From assembly GCF_018224885.1 (NCBI RefSeq), contig NZ_JAGTXB010000004.1, positions 434,001 through 498,000 of the forward strand: a stretch of 64,000 nt of DNA. The letters are read 5' to 3'. The DNA comes from Chitinophaga hostae (GTDB taxonomy: Bacteria > Bacteroidota > Bacteroidia > Chitinophagales > Chitinophagaceae). Of this stretch, positions 33,204-41,944 are shown piece by piece; position 1 is the first letter of the stretch; the number at the start of each line of letters is the position of its first letter. The notes beneath the pieces are model-generated. The model ran no database searches and was not told the DNA's origin. It saw only the letters and a list, made by a program, of their open reading frames with translations. The position numbers were made by a program, and so were the translations under genes.

Positions 33204-33378
33204 ACTGATTTTGATGATTTAAGGATTATATTTTTACAGGATTAAAAAGATTAGCGAAGGCGGAAGCGGATACCCACTTTACCTTCGCTAATCTTTTTAA
33301 AATCATCAAGGAAAAAATCCTTAAATCATCAAAATCAGTCTAATCCTGGGCAAGACAAAATCCTGGGCAAGAAAAAAA
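33183..33378. repeat. Family C long inverted repeat, copy C3 (overlaps the end of maf)
   Basis: Outer arms GGGATTAGACTGATTTTGAT and its complement, middle arms TTTAAGGATT and AATCCTTAAA, inner arms GATTAGCGAAGG and CCTTCGCTAATC around a loop with GGAAGCGGAT. The right end is duplicated (two CCTGGGCAAGA units). The left arm overlaps the final codons of maf. Confidence 0.9.
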
Positions 33379-33400
33379 ACCGCGCTGGGACCAGCGCGGT
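33372..33400 (-). terminator. Terminator of the metB-hom operon
   Basis: ACCGCGCTGG and CCAGCGCGGT form a 10-bp stem. Read on the minus strand it is followed by a run of eight T, 31 bases after the homoserine dehydrogenase stop codon. Confidence 0.88.
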
Positions 33401-33430
33401 AATCGATTGGTTTTTGCTTATTTAGTTATT

Positions 33431-34612
33431 TTATTCCAATACCAGGAGATTCACATTTTTATTTTTCAGCCAACCTGCTTCTCTCAGTTTCTGTAAGTTG
33501 ATAGTCCCTACCACATAACGCCACTCCGTAGATTCGTATTTTTCAGAGATGTTGAAAAACTCTGCCAGATCTACCTGGTCGGGTGTTTTGTAGCGCAGGT
33601 AAACTTTCAGATTTACATCGTTGGTAAAGCTGGGCTGGTTGTTTTGTTTGATTTTTTTATACTCATAGCGGTAGTTGTACACCAGGGCGGAGATATCCGA
33701 GAGTACAGCGCTGCCGGTGGCGGTACCACCTGCACCTTTACCTACAAAGAATTGTTTGTCGGTGAATGCGCTTTCCAGCAGGATACCATTGTATTCATTG
33801 TACACATCATAAAGCAGGTTATGCTCTTTGATGAGGTGTGGCAGTACGTACGAGGACACGTGCCCGTTCTGACGGCGACACTGGGCGATCAGTTTGATGG
33901 TACAGTTTCTCTGTTTGGCAAACTGTATGTCGAAGTCATTGAGGTGATGGATACCGAAATTGAATACTTCTTCCGGTTTTACGAATGTACCGAAGGCATG
34001 GAGGAGGAGGATCACAATTTTGAATTTGGGATCATATCCTTCGATGTCGAGGGTAGGGTCAGTTTCGGCAAACCCCAGGTCCTGCGCCTGTTGCAGGGCG
34101 GTGGTGAAGCTGAGGTTTTCTTCAAATATTTTTGTCAGAATATAATTCGTAGAGCCGTTACAGATACCTTCTACGGCATTGAGCAGGTCATTGTCGTAAT
34201 ATTCTTCCAGGTTGCGGATAATGGGAATACTGGCGCAGCTGGAGGCTTCATACAGGAACGGTACTTTATTTTCTGCCTGCAGCTGGTACAGCGCCGGCAG
34301 GTTTTCAGCGATCATGCGTTTGCTGGCGCTTACAACTGCTTTGCCGTTGCGCAATGCGGTGCTTACGATTTCAAAGGCTGCTTCGGTGTCATTGATCAGT
34401 TCTACTACTACGTCAATGGTAGGATCTTCGAGAATTTCATTCTTATCGGTCGTAAAATAGCTGCTATCGATAGGTCTTGATTTATTAGGGTCTTTAATAC
34501 AGATTTTTTTGATCCTTGCATTAATACCTTTTGTTCTGTTCAAAACCTCGTAGAGTCCTTGTCCTACGACACCAAATCCGAAAATACCTAAATTGATGGT
34601 CTTGTTTTCCAT
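33431..34612 (-). CDS. hom: Homoserine dehydrogenase
   Basis: 393 residues. The NAD(P)-binding motif LGIFGFGVVGQGLYEVL begins at residue 7, and the catalytic domain includes EGICNGSTNYILT and the segment DPTLDIEGYDPKFK. It reduces aspartate semialdehyde to homoserine, the precursor of methionine and threonine. I chose ATG 34612; a TTG at 34642 would add ten residues with no family support. It follows cystathionine gamma-synthase by 96 bases and should share its SAM riboswitch. Confidence 0.93.
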   Translation of the reverse strand: MENKTINLGIFGFGVVGQGLYEVLNRTKGINARIKKICIKDPNKSRPIDSSYFTTDKNEILEDPTIDVVVELINDTEAAFEIVSTALRNGKAVVSASKRMIAENLPALYQLQAENKVPFLYEASSCASIPIIRNLEEYYDNDLLNAVEGICNGSTNYILTKIFEENLSFTTALQQAQDLGFAETDPTLDIEGYDPKFKIVILLLHAFGTFVKPEEVFNFGIHHLNDFDIQFAKQRNCTIKLIAQCRRQNGHVSSYVLPHLIKEHNLLYDVYNEYNGILLESAFTDKQFFVGKGAGGTATGSAVLSDISALVYNYRYEYKKIKQNNQPSFTNDVNLKVYLRYKTPDQVDLAEFFNISEKYESTEWRYVVGTINLQKLREAGWLKNKNVNLLVLE

Positions 34613-34708
34613 ACTTTTTTTTGAGCTTGCAGCCTTTAGCAATAGTTTTTGGTTACCGGAGATGATCAGTTTCCGAATGGCCAGGTGTTGTACTACCCAC
34701 TAGCGGCT

Positions 34709-35887
34709 TTATTGTAAAACAGTAATTTGCTTGCCTGCCGGATGGTTTAATTTATCCAGCGCCTGTTTCAGGTCGTTGATCAGGTCATCGGCATCTTCGA
34801 TACCTACCGACAAACGGATACAGGAATCCTGTAGACCTGTTTTTTTCCGGAAATCTTCCGGTATGTTACGATGCGTCATGGTGGCCGGATGGGCCAGCAT
34901 ACTCTTCACGCCGCCGAAGCTTTCTGCCAGTTTAAACAGTTTGGTGGCGTTTACGATGCGGATCGCGTTTTTGATATTGTCGCTTTTCAGGGAAAAGCTC
35001 ACCAGTGCGCCGTAGTTTTTTTGTTGTTTACGGGCAATGTGGTGGTTTTTATGCGTAGCCAAACCGGGATAATATACTTTATCGATAGCCGGGTGTGTGG
35101 CCAGCCAGTTAGCGATGGCGCCGGCGTTGCTGCATTGTTTTTCCAGCCGCAGGTAAAGTGTTTCCACTCCGCGTATGGTAAGCCATGCTTCAAAGGGACT
35201 GAGTATACTACCGGAAATATTCTGGTTATAACGGATCTGGTCTGCCAGTACTTTACTGTTTACCACTACCAGTCCGGCGATGACATCACAGTGACCGGCC
35301 AGGTATTTGGAGGCGCTGTGGATAACGATATCGGCGCCCAGTGTAAGTGGTTGTTGCAGTAACGGGGTACTGAAAGTATTGTCTACTACCAGCAGGATAT
35401 TATGTTGTTTGGCAATTTTGCTGATAGATTTTATATCAGAGATGCGTAGTGTTGGATTGGTGGGCGATTCCAGCCAGATGATCTTTGTATTGGGTGTAAT
35501 GGCGCCCAATACTTTATCGATGTTGCTGGTATCTACAAAATTAACTTTGATACCAAAGCGTTCAAACATGTGGTTAAATATCTGGAAGATGCCGCCGTAG
35601 GTATCTTCCACCGCCATGATTTCATCGCCGGTTTTTAACAGCTTCAGTACCGCATCTATGGCCGACATACCGCTGGCAAACGCGAAGCCGGCAAAGCCTT
35701 CTTCAAGGTTGCAGATCAGGTCTTCCAGCACTTTTCTCGTGGGGTTGTTTGCCCTCGAAAATTCAAAGCCTTTATTGATGCCGGGTGATTCCTGCACAAA
35801 GGTGGATGTTTGATAGATAGGGACTGAAATGGCGCCTGTCAGTTCGTCTACCGGAATGCTATGAATCAGTTGTGTAGCTGTTTTCAT
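34709..35887 (-). CDS. metB: Cystathionine gamma-synthase / gamma-lyase family PLP enzyme
   Basis: 392 residues of the Cys/Met metabolism PLP family. The sequence contains RANNPTRKVLE, FASGMSAIDAVL and the PLP lysine in HSASKYLAGHCDVIAG. Family members include cystathionine gamma-synthase, gamma-lyase and O-acetylhomoserine sulfhydrylase, hard to separate by sequence alone. Control by a SAM-I riboswitch and linkage to hom argue for a methionine biosynthesis role rather than cysteine degradation. Confidence 0.87.
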   Translation of the reverse strand: MKTATQLIHSIPVDELTGAISVPIYQTSTFVQESPGINKGFEFSRANNPTRKVLEDLICNLEEGFAGFAFASGMSAIDAVLKLLKTGDEIMAVEDTYGGIFQIFNHMFERFGIKVNFVDTSNIDKVLGAITPNTKIIWLESPTNPTLRISDIKSISKIAKQHNILLVVDNTFSTPLLQQPLTLGADIVIHSASKYLAGHCDVIAGLVVVNSKVLADQIRYNQNISGSILSPFEAWLTIRGVETLYLRLEKQCSNAGAIANWLATHPAIDKVYYPGLATHKNHHIARKQQKNYGALVSFSLKSDNIKNAIRIVNATKLFKLAESFGGVKSMLAHPATMTHRNIPEDFRKKTGLQDSCIRLSVGIEDADDLINDLKQALDKLNHPAGKQITVLQ

Positions 35888-35995
35888 GTTATAAATTATT
35901 TTTAATGATGTTCAATGTCACAATTATCTGCTGCAACTTTATCATTAAAGATCAACTTAAACAACAACAAATCCATGAAAGGGTGGGAGCGGGCA

Positions 35996-36032
35996 TAAAA
36001 AAAGCTCTTCCATATGTTGGAAGAGCTCTTTT
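35996..36032 (-). terminator. Riboswitch-controlled terminator before metB
   Basis: On the minus strand AGAGCTCTTCCAAC and the complementary GGAAGAGCT form a long hairpin followed by seven T. It lies between the SAM-I aptamer and metB, the usual place for an expression platform acting by premature termination. Confidence 0.88.
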
Positions 36033-36069
36033 AGAAAGTTATATATATCTGTGAAGTATTATCTCTGCC

Positions 36070-36190
36070 AACTTATCTTTCCCCGATTTGCACCGGGGCA
36101 GGAATTAGCACCTTTTTCCTGATCATAAAAATCAGGAAAGGTTGCTAAGGCATCGCAGGGCCAAGTCCCTCCGCCTTTCTGGATAAGTGA
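36070..36190 (-). ncRNA. SAM-I riboswitch (S-box)
   Basis: Read on the minus strand: CTTATCCAGAAAGGCGGAGG, then GGGACTTGGCCCTGCGATGC, CTTAGCAACC, a long P3 hairpin, AAGGTGCTAATTCCTGC and GAAAGATAAG. The closing stem CTTATC/GATAAG and the internal AAGGCGGAGGGA and GCAACC segments are the S-box hallmarks. It controls the metB-hom pair. Confidence 0.96.
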
Positions 36191-36206
36191 TGTGTAAGAA
36201 CTGGCG

Positions 36207-36214
36207 CAAAGGTA
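36207..36214 (-). promoter_or_regulatory. -7 element TACCTTTG of the metB-hom operon
   Basis: A perfect TAnnTTTG match on the minus strand, about 20 bases ahead of the SAM-I aptamer. Confidence 0.75.
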
Positions 36215-36315
36215 ATATCACTTTCATCAGATTTCCAAATTGAATCAGTAATTTATTTATTAATTGATGTTTTATTACCTTTACATGATATTATTTTAAT
36301 ACCCAACCATATCTT

Positions 36316-37599
36316 ATGTTTGTTAACCCGTTGCTCTCAGAGGAGCTATTCCAGCACATCTGGGCTTTCCGGCTGTTCAGGCAGGATCATCTCACCACTA
36401 CAGGTGGGGAGCCCGTTCAGATCTTATATCCCGGCCTTCATAATCATCATGGCGGGCCAGATTTTTCGGCGGCAAAAATCAGGATAGGCAATACTTTATG
36501 GATGGGACAGGTGGAGTTGCACCTGCGTACATCCGACTGGTTCCGGCATGGACATCAGCATAATCAACAGTACGGGCGGATTATCCTGCATGTGGTGTTT
36601 GTGCATGACATGCCTGCCGATCGTATTCCGGGTGTGCCCTGCCTGGAATTACAGCAATACATCCCCAAGCTGTTGCTGCAGCGGTATGAACAGCTGCGGC
36701 AGCTGGCGCCCTTTGTGCCCTGTGCCCCGCACGCCGCTTCGGTACCTTCCCTTACCTGGCTCAGCTGGAAGGAGCGGCTGCTGGCCGAGCGCTGGGAGCG
36801 CAAAATGAACAGTTTCCGCGCGTGGCTGCAGAGCAATCACCGGAACTGGGAGGAAGTTTGCTACTGGGCCGTGGCACAAAGCTACGGCACCCCTGTAAAC
36901 GCGCTTCCGTTACTGCAGCTGGCCCAGTCGCTGCCTCATACGCTGCTGATGCGGCACCGGCATCATACCCTGCAGGTGGAAGCCCTGGTGTTTGGGCAGG
37001 CCGGCATGCTGGATGTACCCCATATAGATGCTTATGCCCTGCAGTTGCAGGATATCTTTTGTCATCTGCGGCATAAATACCGTCTTTGCCCGATGGCGTT
37101 GCACAGCTGGAACTGGCTTCGCATGCGCCCCGCGTCCTTCCCTACCATGCGGCTGGCCACCTTTGCGGCGCTGCTACAGCAAACCACCCACCTGTTTTCC
37201 AGCATACTGGAAGCCTCCCGGCTGGAGGAGCTGGAACAGCTGTTTTTCGTACAGCCATCGGCGTACTGGCATACGCACTACCGTTTCGGACAACCCGTAC
37301 CTAATACCCACCGTCCCGGTAAACAGGCCGTGCATGGCATTTTAATCAACACCGTGCTACCACTGTTGTTCCTGTATGGTCTGGAAAAAAATCTTAAATA
37401 TTACCAGGAGAAAGCGCTGCATTTCCTGCAACAGCTGCCGGCAGAAAAAAACAGCATTACCAACAGCTGGGTACAATTGGGGATAACGCAGGAAAGCGCT
37501 ATGGAGTCGCAGGCGTTGCTGCAGCTAAAGCAGTACTACTGTGATGAAAAAAGATGCCTGCATTGCGCGGTGGGAGTGAAAATTTTGAGTGGAACGTGA
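36316..37599 (+). CDS. DUF2851 family protein
   Basis: 427 residues. The start (PLLSEELFQHIWAFRLF), the motif LHNHHGGPDFSAAKI and the segment VELHLRTSDWFRHGH identify DUF2851, a family found almost only in Bacteroidota and of unknown function. The conserved His, Asp and Glu residues around GGPDF and VELH resemble a metal site of the PD-(D/E)XK nuclease type; this is my inference. Trp and Gln are unusually abundant. It is divergent from the metB-hom operon. Confidence 0.85.
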   Translation: MFVNPLLSEELFQHIWAFRLFRQDHLTTTGGEPVQILYPGLHNHHGGPDFSAAKIRIGNTLWMGQVELHLRTSDWFRHGHQHNQQYGRIILHVVFVHDMPADRIPGVPCLELQQYIPKLLLQRYEQLRQLAPFVPCAPHAASVPSLTWLSWKERLLAERWERKMNSFRAWLQSNHRNWEEVCYWAVAQSYGTPVNALPLLQLAQSLPHTLLMRHRHHTLQVEALVFGQAGMLDVPHIDAYALQLQDIFCHLRHKYRLCPMALHSWNWLRMRPASFPTMRLATFAALLQQTTHLFSSILEASRLEELEQLFFVQPSAYWHTHYRFGQPVPNTHRPGKQAVHGILINTVLPLLFLYGLEKNLKYYQEKALHFLQQLPAEKNSITNSWVQLGITQESAMESQALLQLKQYYCDEKRCLHCAVGVKILSGT

Positions 37600-37600
37600 G

Positions 37601-37793
37601 CAGGATTTTTTTCTTGCCCAGGATTAAACTGATTTTGATGATTTAAAGGATTTTTTCTTTTTGATTTTAAAAGATTTGGGGAGATATAAGCGTATGTCTA
37701 CTTAAATCTTCCAAAATCTTTTAAAATCCTTCAAATCACAGGAAAAAAATCCTTTAAATCATCAAAATCAGTTTAATCCCGGGCAAGACAAAA
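37601..37793. repeat. Family C long inverted repeat, copy C4
   Basis: Lies between the convergent DUF2851 and OsmC genes. Outer arms CTTGCCCAGGATTAAACTGA and its complement, middle arms TTTGATGATTTAAAGGATTT and its complement. The inner arms (GATTTGGGGAGAT and ATCTTCCAAAATC) pair less well than in the other copies. The loop contains ATAAGCG. Confidence 0.9.
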
Positions 37794-37796
37794 TAG

Positions 37797-38204
37797 TTAC
37801 CAGTTAAATGTAACGTCCTGCACCAGCTCGGGATGCACGCTTTTTGCCACCGGGCAGTTGAGCGCAGCTCTTTCCAGGATGGTTCTTTCTTTCTCGCCCA
37901 GGTTATGACCGGCGGGGAAATCAAATACTACGTTAACACCGGTGATACGGCGGGGTTCTGTTCCCATGATCTTCAGCACGCTTACTTTGGTGCCATCGAT
38001 GGCCCAGTTACTTTCCCTGGCCTTGATGCCCATGATGGTGAGCATGCAGGAGCCCAGTGCAGCGGCTACGAGGTCGGTTGGAGAGAACCTTTCTCCCTTA
38101 CCATTGTTATCAACAGGTGCGTCTGTTTCTATAACAGTGCCTGATTTCAAATGGGTGGCGGTAGTGCGCAATTCCCCGTTATAGATGATAGATGCGGTTT
38201 GCAT
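37797..38204 (-). CDS. OsmC family peroxiredoxin-like protein
   Basis: 135 residues. The motif SPTDLVAAALGSCMLTIMGI carries the first redox Cys, and ERAALNCPVAKSVHPEL carries the second, both in the positions expected of OsmC/YhfA-type proteins, which reduce organic hydroperoxides with thiol cofactors. ATG 38204 is chosen over a TTG at 38225, because MQTASIIYNGELRT matches the family start. Confidence 0.9.
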   Translation of the reverse strand: MQTASIIYNGELRTTATHLKSGTVIETDAPVDNNGKGERFSPTDLVAAALGSCMLTIMGIKARESNWAIDGTKVSVLKIMGTEPRRITGVNVVFDFPAGHNLGEKERTILERAALNCPVAKSVHPELVQDVTFNW

Positions 38205-38370
38205 AGTCTGTTTTTTAATGATCAAGCCGTAAAATTAAATGTATTTTCAGTATAACTGCAAGATGGAAAAGGGGAAGCGTTGTTAAACTAAAAAAAAATT
38301 AGCTACGTTTGTAATATATACATAACAATACCTTTGTTCAAGCGTTTATTTACTATAATAATAGCCCACT

Positions 38371-39207
38371 GTGAAAAAAATATACGTAATCCTGTTTTTA
38401 GCAACATTATCCGGTGGTTTGTTTGCGCAAACTACCAATACCACCAGCACTTCGCCACAACAAAAGAAAAGCGATAAGGAGCAGCGTAAATTGAAAAAGA
38501 TCGCCATTTTCCGGGAACAGGAAGAAGGAGAGAACGTGTTTCAGCGCGACTTTTCCGTGGGAGGCCGCCTGAATACCGATGGCTGGGGTGGTTTTGTGGA
38601 AATGGGATATAGAAAAAGCAGGAAAAAGGTCAATTATTTCCAGTTTGAATTCGGGGAAAAGAAAAGCAACAAAGAAGTAAAGAAGAGCAGCGGCAATTCA
38701 TTTACCCAGCGTCCTTATATTTTCGGTAAACAGAATAATTTCTACCAGGCCAAGCTGGGCGTGGGACAGCGTTACCTGATCGGCGGCAAGGGGAATAAGA
38801 ACGGGGTAGAGGTGGATGCGATCTACTATGGCGGTATCTCCCTGGGACTGTTGAAGCCCTATTACCTGAATATGATCACCGAAGATGGTTCCAATAAAGA
38901 CGTGAAATTTGATCCTGCCAACCCTGATGCCTTCCTGGCCATGCAGAATATCAACGGCGCAGGCGGTTTTGGGAAGGGCTGGAGCGACCTCTCCGTAGTA
39001 CCAGGTTTACATGCCAAATTGGGGATGCGTTTCGACTGGGCCCACTTTAACGAGGTGGTAAGCGCCCTGGAAGTAGGGGTAAATGCGGAAATGTATAGTA
39101 AAAAGATTCCAATTATGGTGGTGGCAAATGGGGTAGACCATAATAAACAGTTCTTTTTCAATGGATATGTGAGCATCCAATTCGGGAAGCGCTGGAATAA
39201 GAGATAA
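38371..39207 (+). CDS. Secreted/outer-membrane beta-barrel-like protein of unknown function
   Basis: 278 residues with the signal peptide MKKIYVILFLATLSGGLFAQ and a start codon GTG. After a short charged linker rich in Lys and Gln, the rest alternates polar and hydrophobic residues with many aromatics and ends in YVSIQFGKRW, as in small outer-membrane barrels. No family name can be given with confidence. It precedes lipA by 36 bases, and the two may be co-transcribed. Confidence 0.72.
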   Translation: MKKIYVILFLATLSGGLFAQTTNTTSTSPQQKKSDKEQRKLKKIAIFREQEEGENVFQRDFSVGGRLNTDGWGGFVEMGYRKSRKKVNYFQFEFGEKKSNKEVKKSSGNSFTQRPYIFGKQNNFYQAKLGVGQRYLIGGKGNKNGVEVDAIYYGGISLGLLKPYYLNMITEDGSNKDVKFDPANPDAFLAMQNINGAGGFGKGWSDLSVVPGLHAKLGMRFDWAHFNEVVSALEVGVNAEMYSKKIPIMVVANGVDHNKQFFFNGYVSIQFGKRWNKR

Positions 39208-39243
39208 GTGTTAACTTTGCTTTTCTAAAGAAAGGAATAAGCG

Positions 39244-40143
39244 ATGCAAGAACTACCCGTAATAGCCGCCGAACCGGCTACAACAAGAGTGAAAAAGCCA
39301 GACTGGCTGCGCGTTAAATTACCCATAGGCGAGAACTACAAACAGGTGAGAAGCCTGGTAGATACCCATAAATTACATACCATCTGTGAAAGCGGTAACT
39401 GCCCGAACATGGGCGAGTGCTGGGGCGCCGGCACCGCTACTTTCATGATCCTGGGAAATATCTGCACCCGCAGTTGCGGCTTTTGTGCCGTAGCTACCGG
39501 TCGCCCGGAGGCGGTGGATTTCGATGAACCTCAACGCGTGGCAGAAGCCATTTACCTGATGAAAGTAAAACATGCCGTTATCACCTCTGTAGACAGGGAT
39601 GAACTGAAAGACGGCGGTTCTATCATCTGGGCCAATACCATCAACGCAGTAAGGGCTTTAAATCCCAATACCACCATGGAAACCCTGATCCCGGATTTCC
39701 GCGGTCAGTGGGAAAACCTCCAGCGTATTATTGATGTGGCGCCTGAAATCGTATCTCATAACCTGGAAACCGTAGAGCGTTTAACCAAACAGGTAAGGAT
39801 ACAGGCAAAATATCACCGCAGCCTGGAAGTGATCCGCCGTTTGAAAGAAGGCGGCATGCGTACCAAGAGCGGTATTATGCTGGGCCTGGGCGAAACCAAG
39901 GAAGAAGTGGTACAGGCTATGCAGGATCTGTACGACAACGGTTGCGATGTAGTGACGCTGGGTCAGTACCTCCAACCTACTCCCAAACATTTGCCCGTGG
40001 CACGCTTTGTACATCCCGATGAATTTGCCGAATTACGCGAGATAGGTTACAACATGGGACTGGACTACGTAGAGTCCGGACCGTTAGTAAGATCCTCTTA
40101 TCATGCGGAAAAACATATTGTCAGCGGTCGGAATAAAGGATGA
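39244..40143 (+). CDS. lipA: Lipoyl synthase
   Basis: 299 residues, the usual length. Both iron-sulfur clusters are represented: the auxiliary site [12 protein letters not shown] (48-59) and the radical-SAM site [10 protein letters not shown] (75-84). It inserts two sulfurs into octanoyl-lipoyl domains. No lipB is adjacent. A strong terminator follows. Confidence 0.97.
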   Translation: MQELPVIAAEPATTRVKKPDWLRVKLPIGENYKQVRSLVDTHKLHTICESGNCPNMGECWGAGTATFMILGNICTRSCGFCAVATGRPEAVDFDEPQRVAEAIYLMKVKHAVITSVDRDELKDGGSIIWANTINAVRALNPNTTMETLIPDFRGQWENLQRIIDVAPEIVSHNLETVERLTKQVRIQAKYHRSLEVIRRLKEGGMRTKSGIMLGLGETKEEVVQAMQDLYDNGCDVVTLGQYLQPTPKHLPVARFVHPDEFAELREIGYNMGLDYVESGPLVRSSYHAEKHIVSGRNKG

Positions 40144-40167
40144 CCGGAATTGATTTTCACGTAATTG

Positions 40168-40199
40168 TTAAAATCCACCCAAAAGGGTGGATTTTTGTT
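40168..40199 (+). terminator. Terminator after lipA
   Basis: AAAATCCACCC and GGGTGGATTTT pair with an AAAA loop and are followed by T. Confidence 0.9.
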
Positions 40200-40471
40200 T
40201 TCATAGCAGTATCTTAGCGCCCGAATTGATTTTACCTAAGCAACAAAATGATTGTTGTCTAACCTACTTCTCTGTTATACGTTGTATTCAGATACCTGGA
40301 ACCACACCTGGAAACCGTGATGCCCGGTTTCAGATTATTTTGAATAAGCAACTCTCTAATCAACCTGCCTGTTTGCTGTAGTGATTACAGCTTAACATGT
40401 TTTTGCGGTAATAAGAATGCTATATAGAAGACCTCTATATAGAAAATAAAGAATAATGATGCCGTGCTGTG
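40200..40471. other. Non-coding spacer upstream of the efflux operon
   Basis: No convincing gene. It holds two perfect dyads: CAACAA-5-TTGTTG near 40241-40257 and CTATATAGA (40420-40428) with TCTATATAG (40434-40442), a 9-base inverted repeat with a 5-base spacer. The second looks like an operator. No local repressor gene is present. Confidence 0.45.
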
Positions 40472-40526
40472 AAGCTTTTAGCTTTTAGCCATTAGCCATT
40501 GCTTTTAGCTTTCAGCTTTCAGCTCT
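40472..40526. repeat. Family A repeat fragment
   Basis: A tract of AGCTTTTAGC-type units (GCTTTTAGCTTTTAGCCATT and GCTTTTAGCTTTCAGCTTTC) ahead of the efflux operon, related to the array at 6003-6306. Confidence 0.7.
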
Positions 40527-40591
40527 TTTTTGATGCTGGTATTATTTTCTTTCGATTGGTACAATGATGAACTGAATGTCAAAAGCCTTTT

Positions 40592-41926
40592 ATGAAAAGA
40601 GCATTTTATTTGTTAGCTGTGTCCTGTGGGTTATTGATTTCCCCGCAGTTATTTGCACAGCAATCTACGGACTCCCTGTTAACCAGTGCTACCCTGCAGG
40701 AATGCATCCGCTATGCTATCGCACACCAGCCGGTCATACGCCAGTCGCTCATTGATGAAGCCATCACCGACAGAACAGTGAAAAGTAAACTGGCTGACTG
40801 GTATCCGCAGATTAACCTGGATTATAATATCCAGCATTATCTTGAACTGCCCACGTCCATATTTGGTGGCAATCCTACCAAAGTGGGTGTGGCCAACACT
40901 TCTACCGCGCAGTTCGCACTCAATCAAAACCTCTTTACCCGCGATCTGTTGCTGGCCACAAATACGGCAAGGGATGTACGAAAACAGAGCCGGCAAACCA
41001 CTACGCGCAACCAGATCGACCTGGTGGCCAATGTCAGCAAAGCCTATTATGACGTACTGCTCACCGCAGAACAGATTAAAGTACTGAGTGAAGATATTAC
41101 CCGCCTGGAGCGCAGTCTGAAAGATGCGAATAACCAGTACGCGAGTGGAGTGGTAGATAAAACTGACGCCAAGCGCGCCACCATTTCCCTGAACAATGCC
41201 CGCGCCCAGCAAAAAGCAGCCAGGGAACTGGTGACTGCTAAACAGGCATATCTCAAGGAGTTAATGGGGTATCCTGCCAATGCCGGCGATGTGCCTTTAG
41301 TGCAGGATTCATCTTCGGTAGCGGCACAGGTAACCGGGGCAGACACCTTGCTGGTGGCCGACTATAAAGGCAGGATAGAGTACCAGTTACTCCAGACACA
41401 GGAAAGCCTGCAGCGTGCCAATGTGAGGTATAACAAATGGAGCTATCTGCCTACCGTATCAGCCTTTATTAACTACGCCTTTGCTTACCAGAGCGCTGAT
41501 TTCGGCAAGTTATACAGCCAGGATTTTCCCAATTCTTTGCTGGGATTGAAATTGTCGCTGCCTATTTTCCAGGGTGGAAAGCGGGTGCATAATATCCGGA
41601 TGGCGGAACTGCAGCTGCAGCGTACACAATGGGATTATGCCGCGCTGAGAAGCCAGATCAATTCGCAGTATGCGCAGGCAATGGCAACATACAAGAGTAA
41701 TTACAACGACTATCTCACATTGAAGGAAAATGTGCAGATGGCAAAGGATGTATATGATATGTTACAGCTGCAGTATAAAGAAGGTATTAAAACCTATCTC
41801 GATGTACTGATATCTGAAACAGAGCTGCGCTCCGCGCAACTGAACTTCTACAATTCCATGTACCAGGTACTGTCCAGCAGGATAGATCTGCAAAAAGCAT
41901 TAGGAACCTTAACAGCTAATTATTAA
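40592..41926 (+). CDS. TolC-family outer membrane efflux protein
   Basis: 444 residues. The signal peptide ends at LFAQ (about 23), and two repeats of the OEP domain follow with long heptad helices (AEQIKVLSEDITRLERSLKD and the later TYLDVLISETELRSAQLN). It forms the trimeric outer-membrane duct of a tripartite pump. Adaptor and RND pump follow in the same operon, the first with no gap between stop and possible start. Confidence 0.93.
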   Translation: MKRAFYLLAVSCGLLISPQLFAQQSTDSLLTSATLQECIRYAIAHQPVIRQSLIDEAITDRTVKSKLADWYPQINLDYNIQHYLELPTSIFGGNPTKVGVANTSTAQFALNQNLFTRDLLLATNTARDVRKQSRQTTTRNQIDLVANVSKAYYDVLLTAEQIKVLSEDITRLERSLKDANNQYASGVVDKTDAKRATISLNNARAQQKAARELVTAKQAYLKELMGYPANAGDVPLVQDSSSVAAQVTGADTLLVADYKGRIEYQLLQTQESLQRANVRYNKWSYLPTVSAFINYAFAYQSADFGKLYSQDFPNSLLGLKLSLPIFQGGKRVHNIRMAELQLQRTQWDYAALRSQINSQYAQAMATYKSNYNDYLTLKENVQMAKDVYDMLQLQYKEGIKTYLDVLISETELRSAQLNFYNSMYQVLSSRIDLQKALGTLTANY

Positions 41927-41944
41927 ATGGTAACCGGAACGGAT

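Noticed and set aside
33644..34480. A 278-codon open frame antisense to homoserine dehydrogenase
   Set aside because: Shadow of the real gene; composition is dominated by Phe and Val as expected of a reversed coding strand.
40187..40381. A 64-codon frame between lipA and the efflux operon
   Set aside because: It starts within the lipA terminator and its product has unlikely composition with no signal or fold; judged chance.
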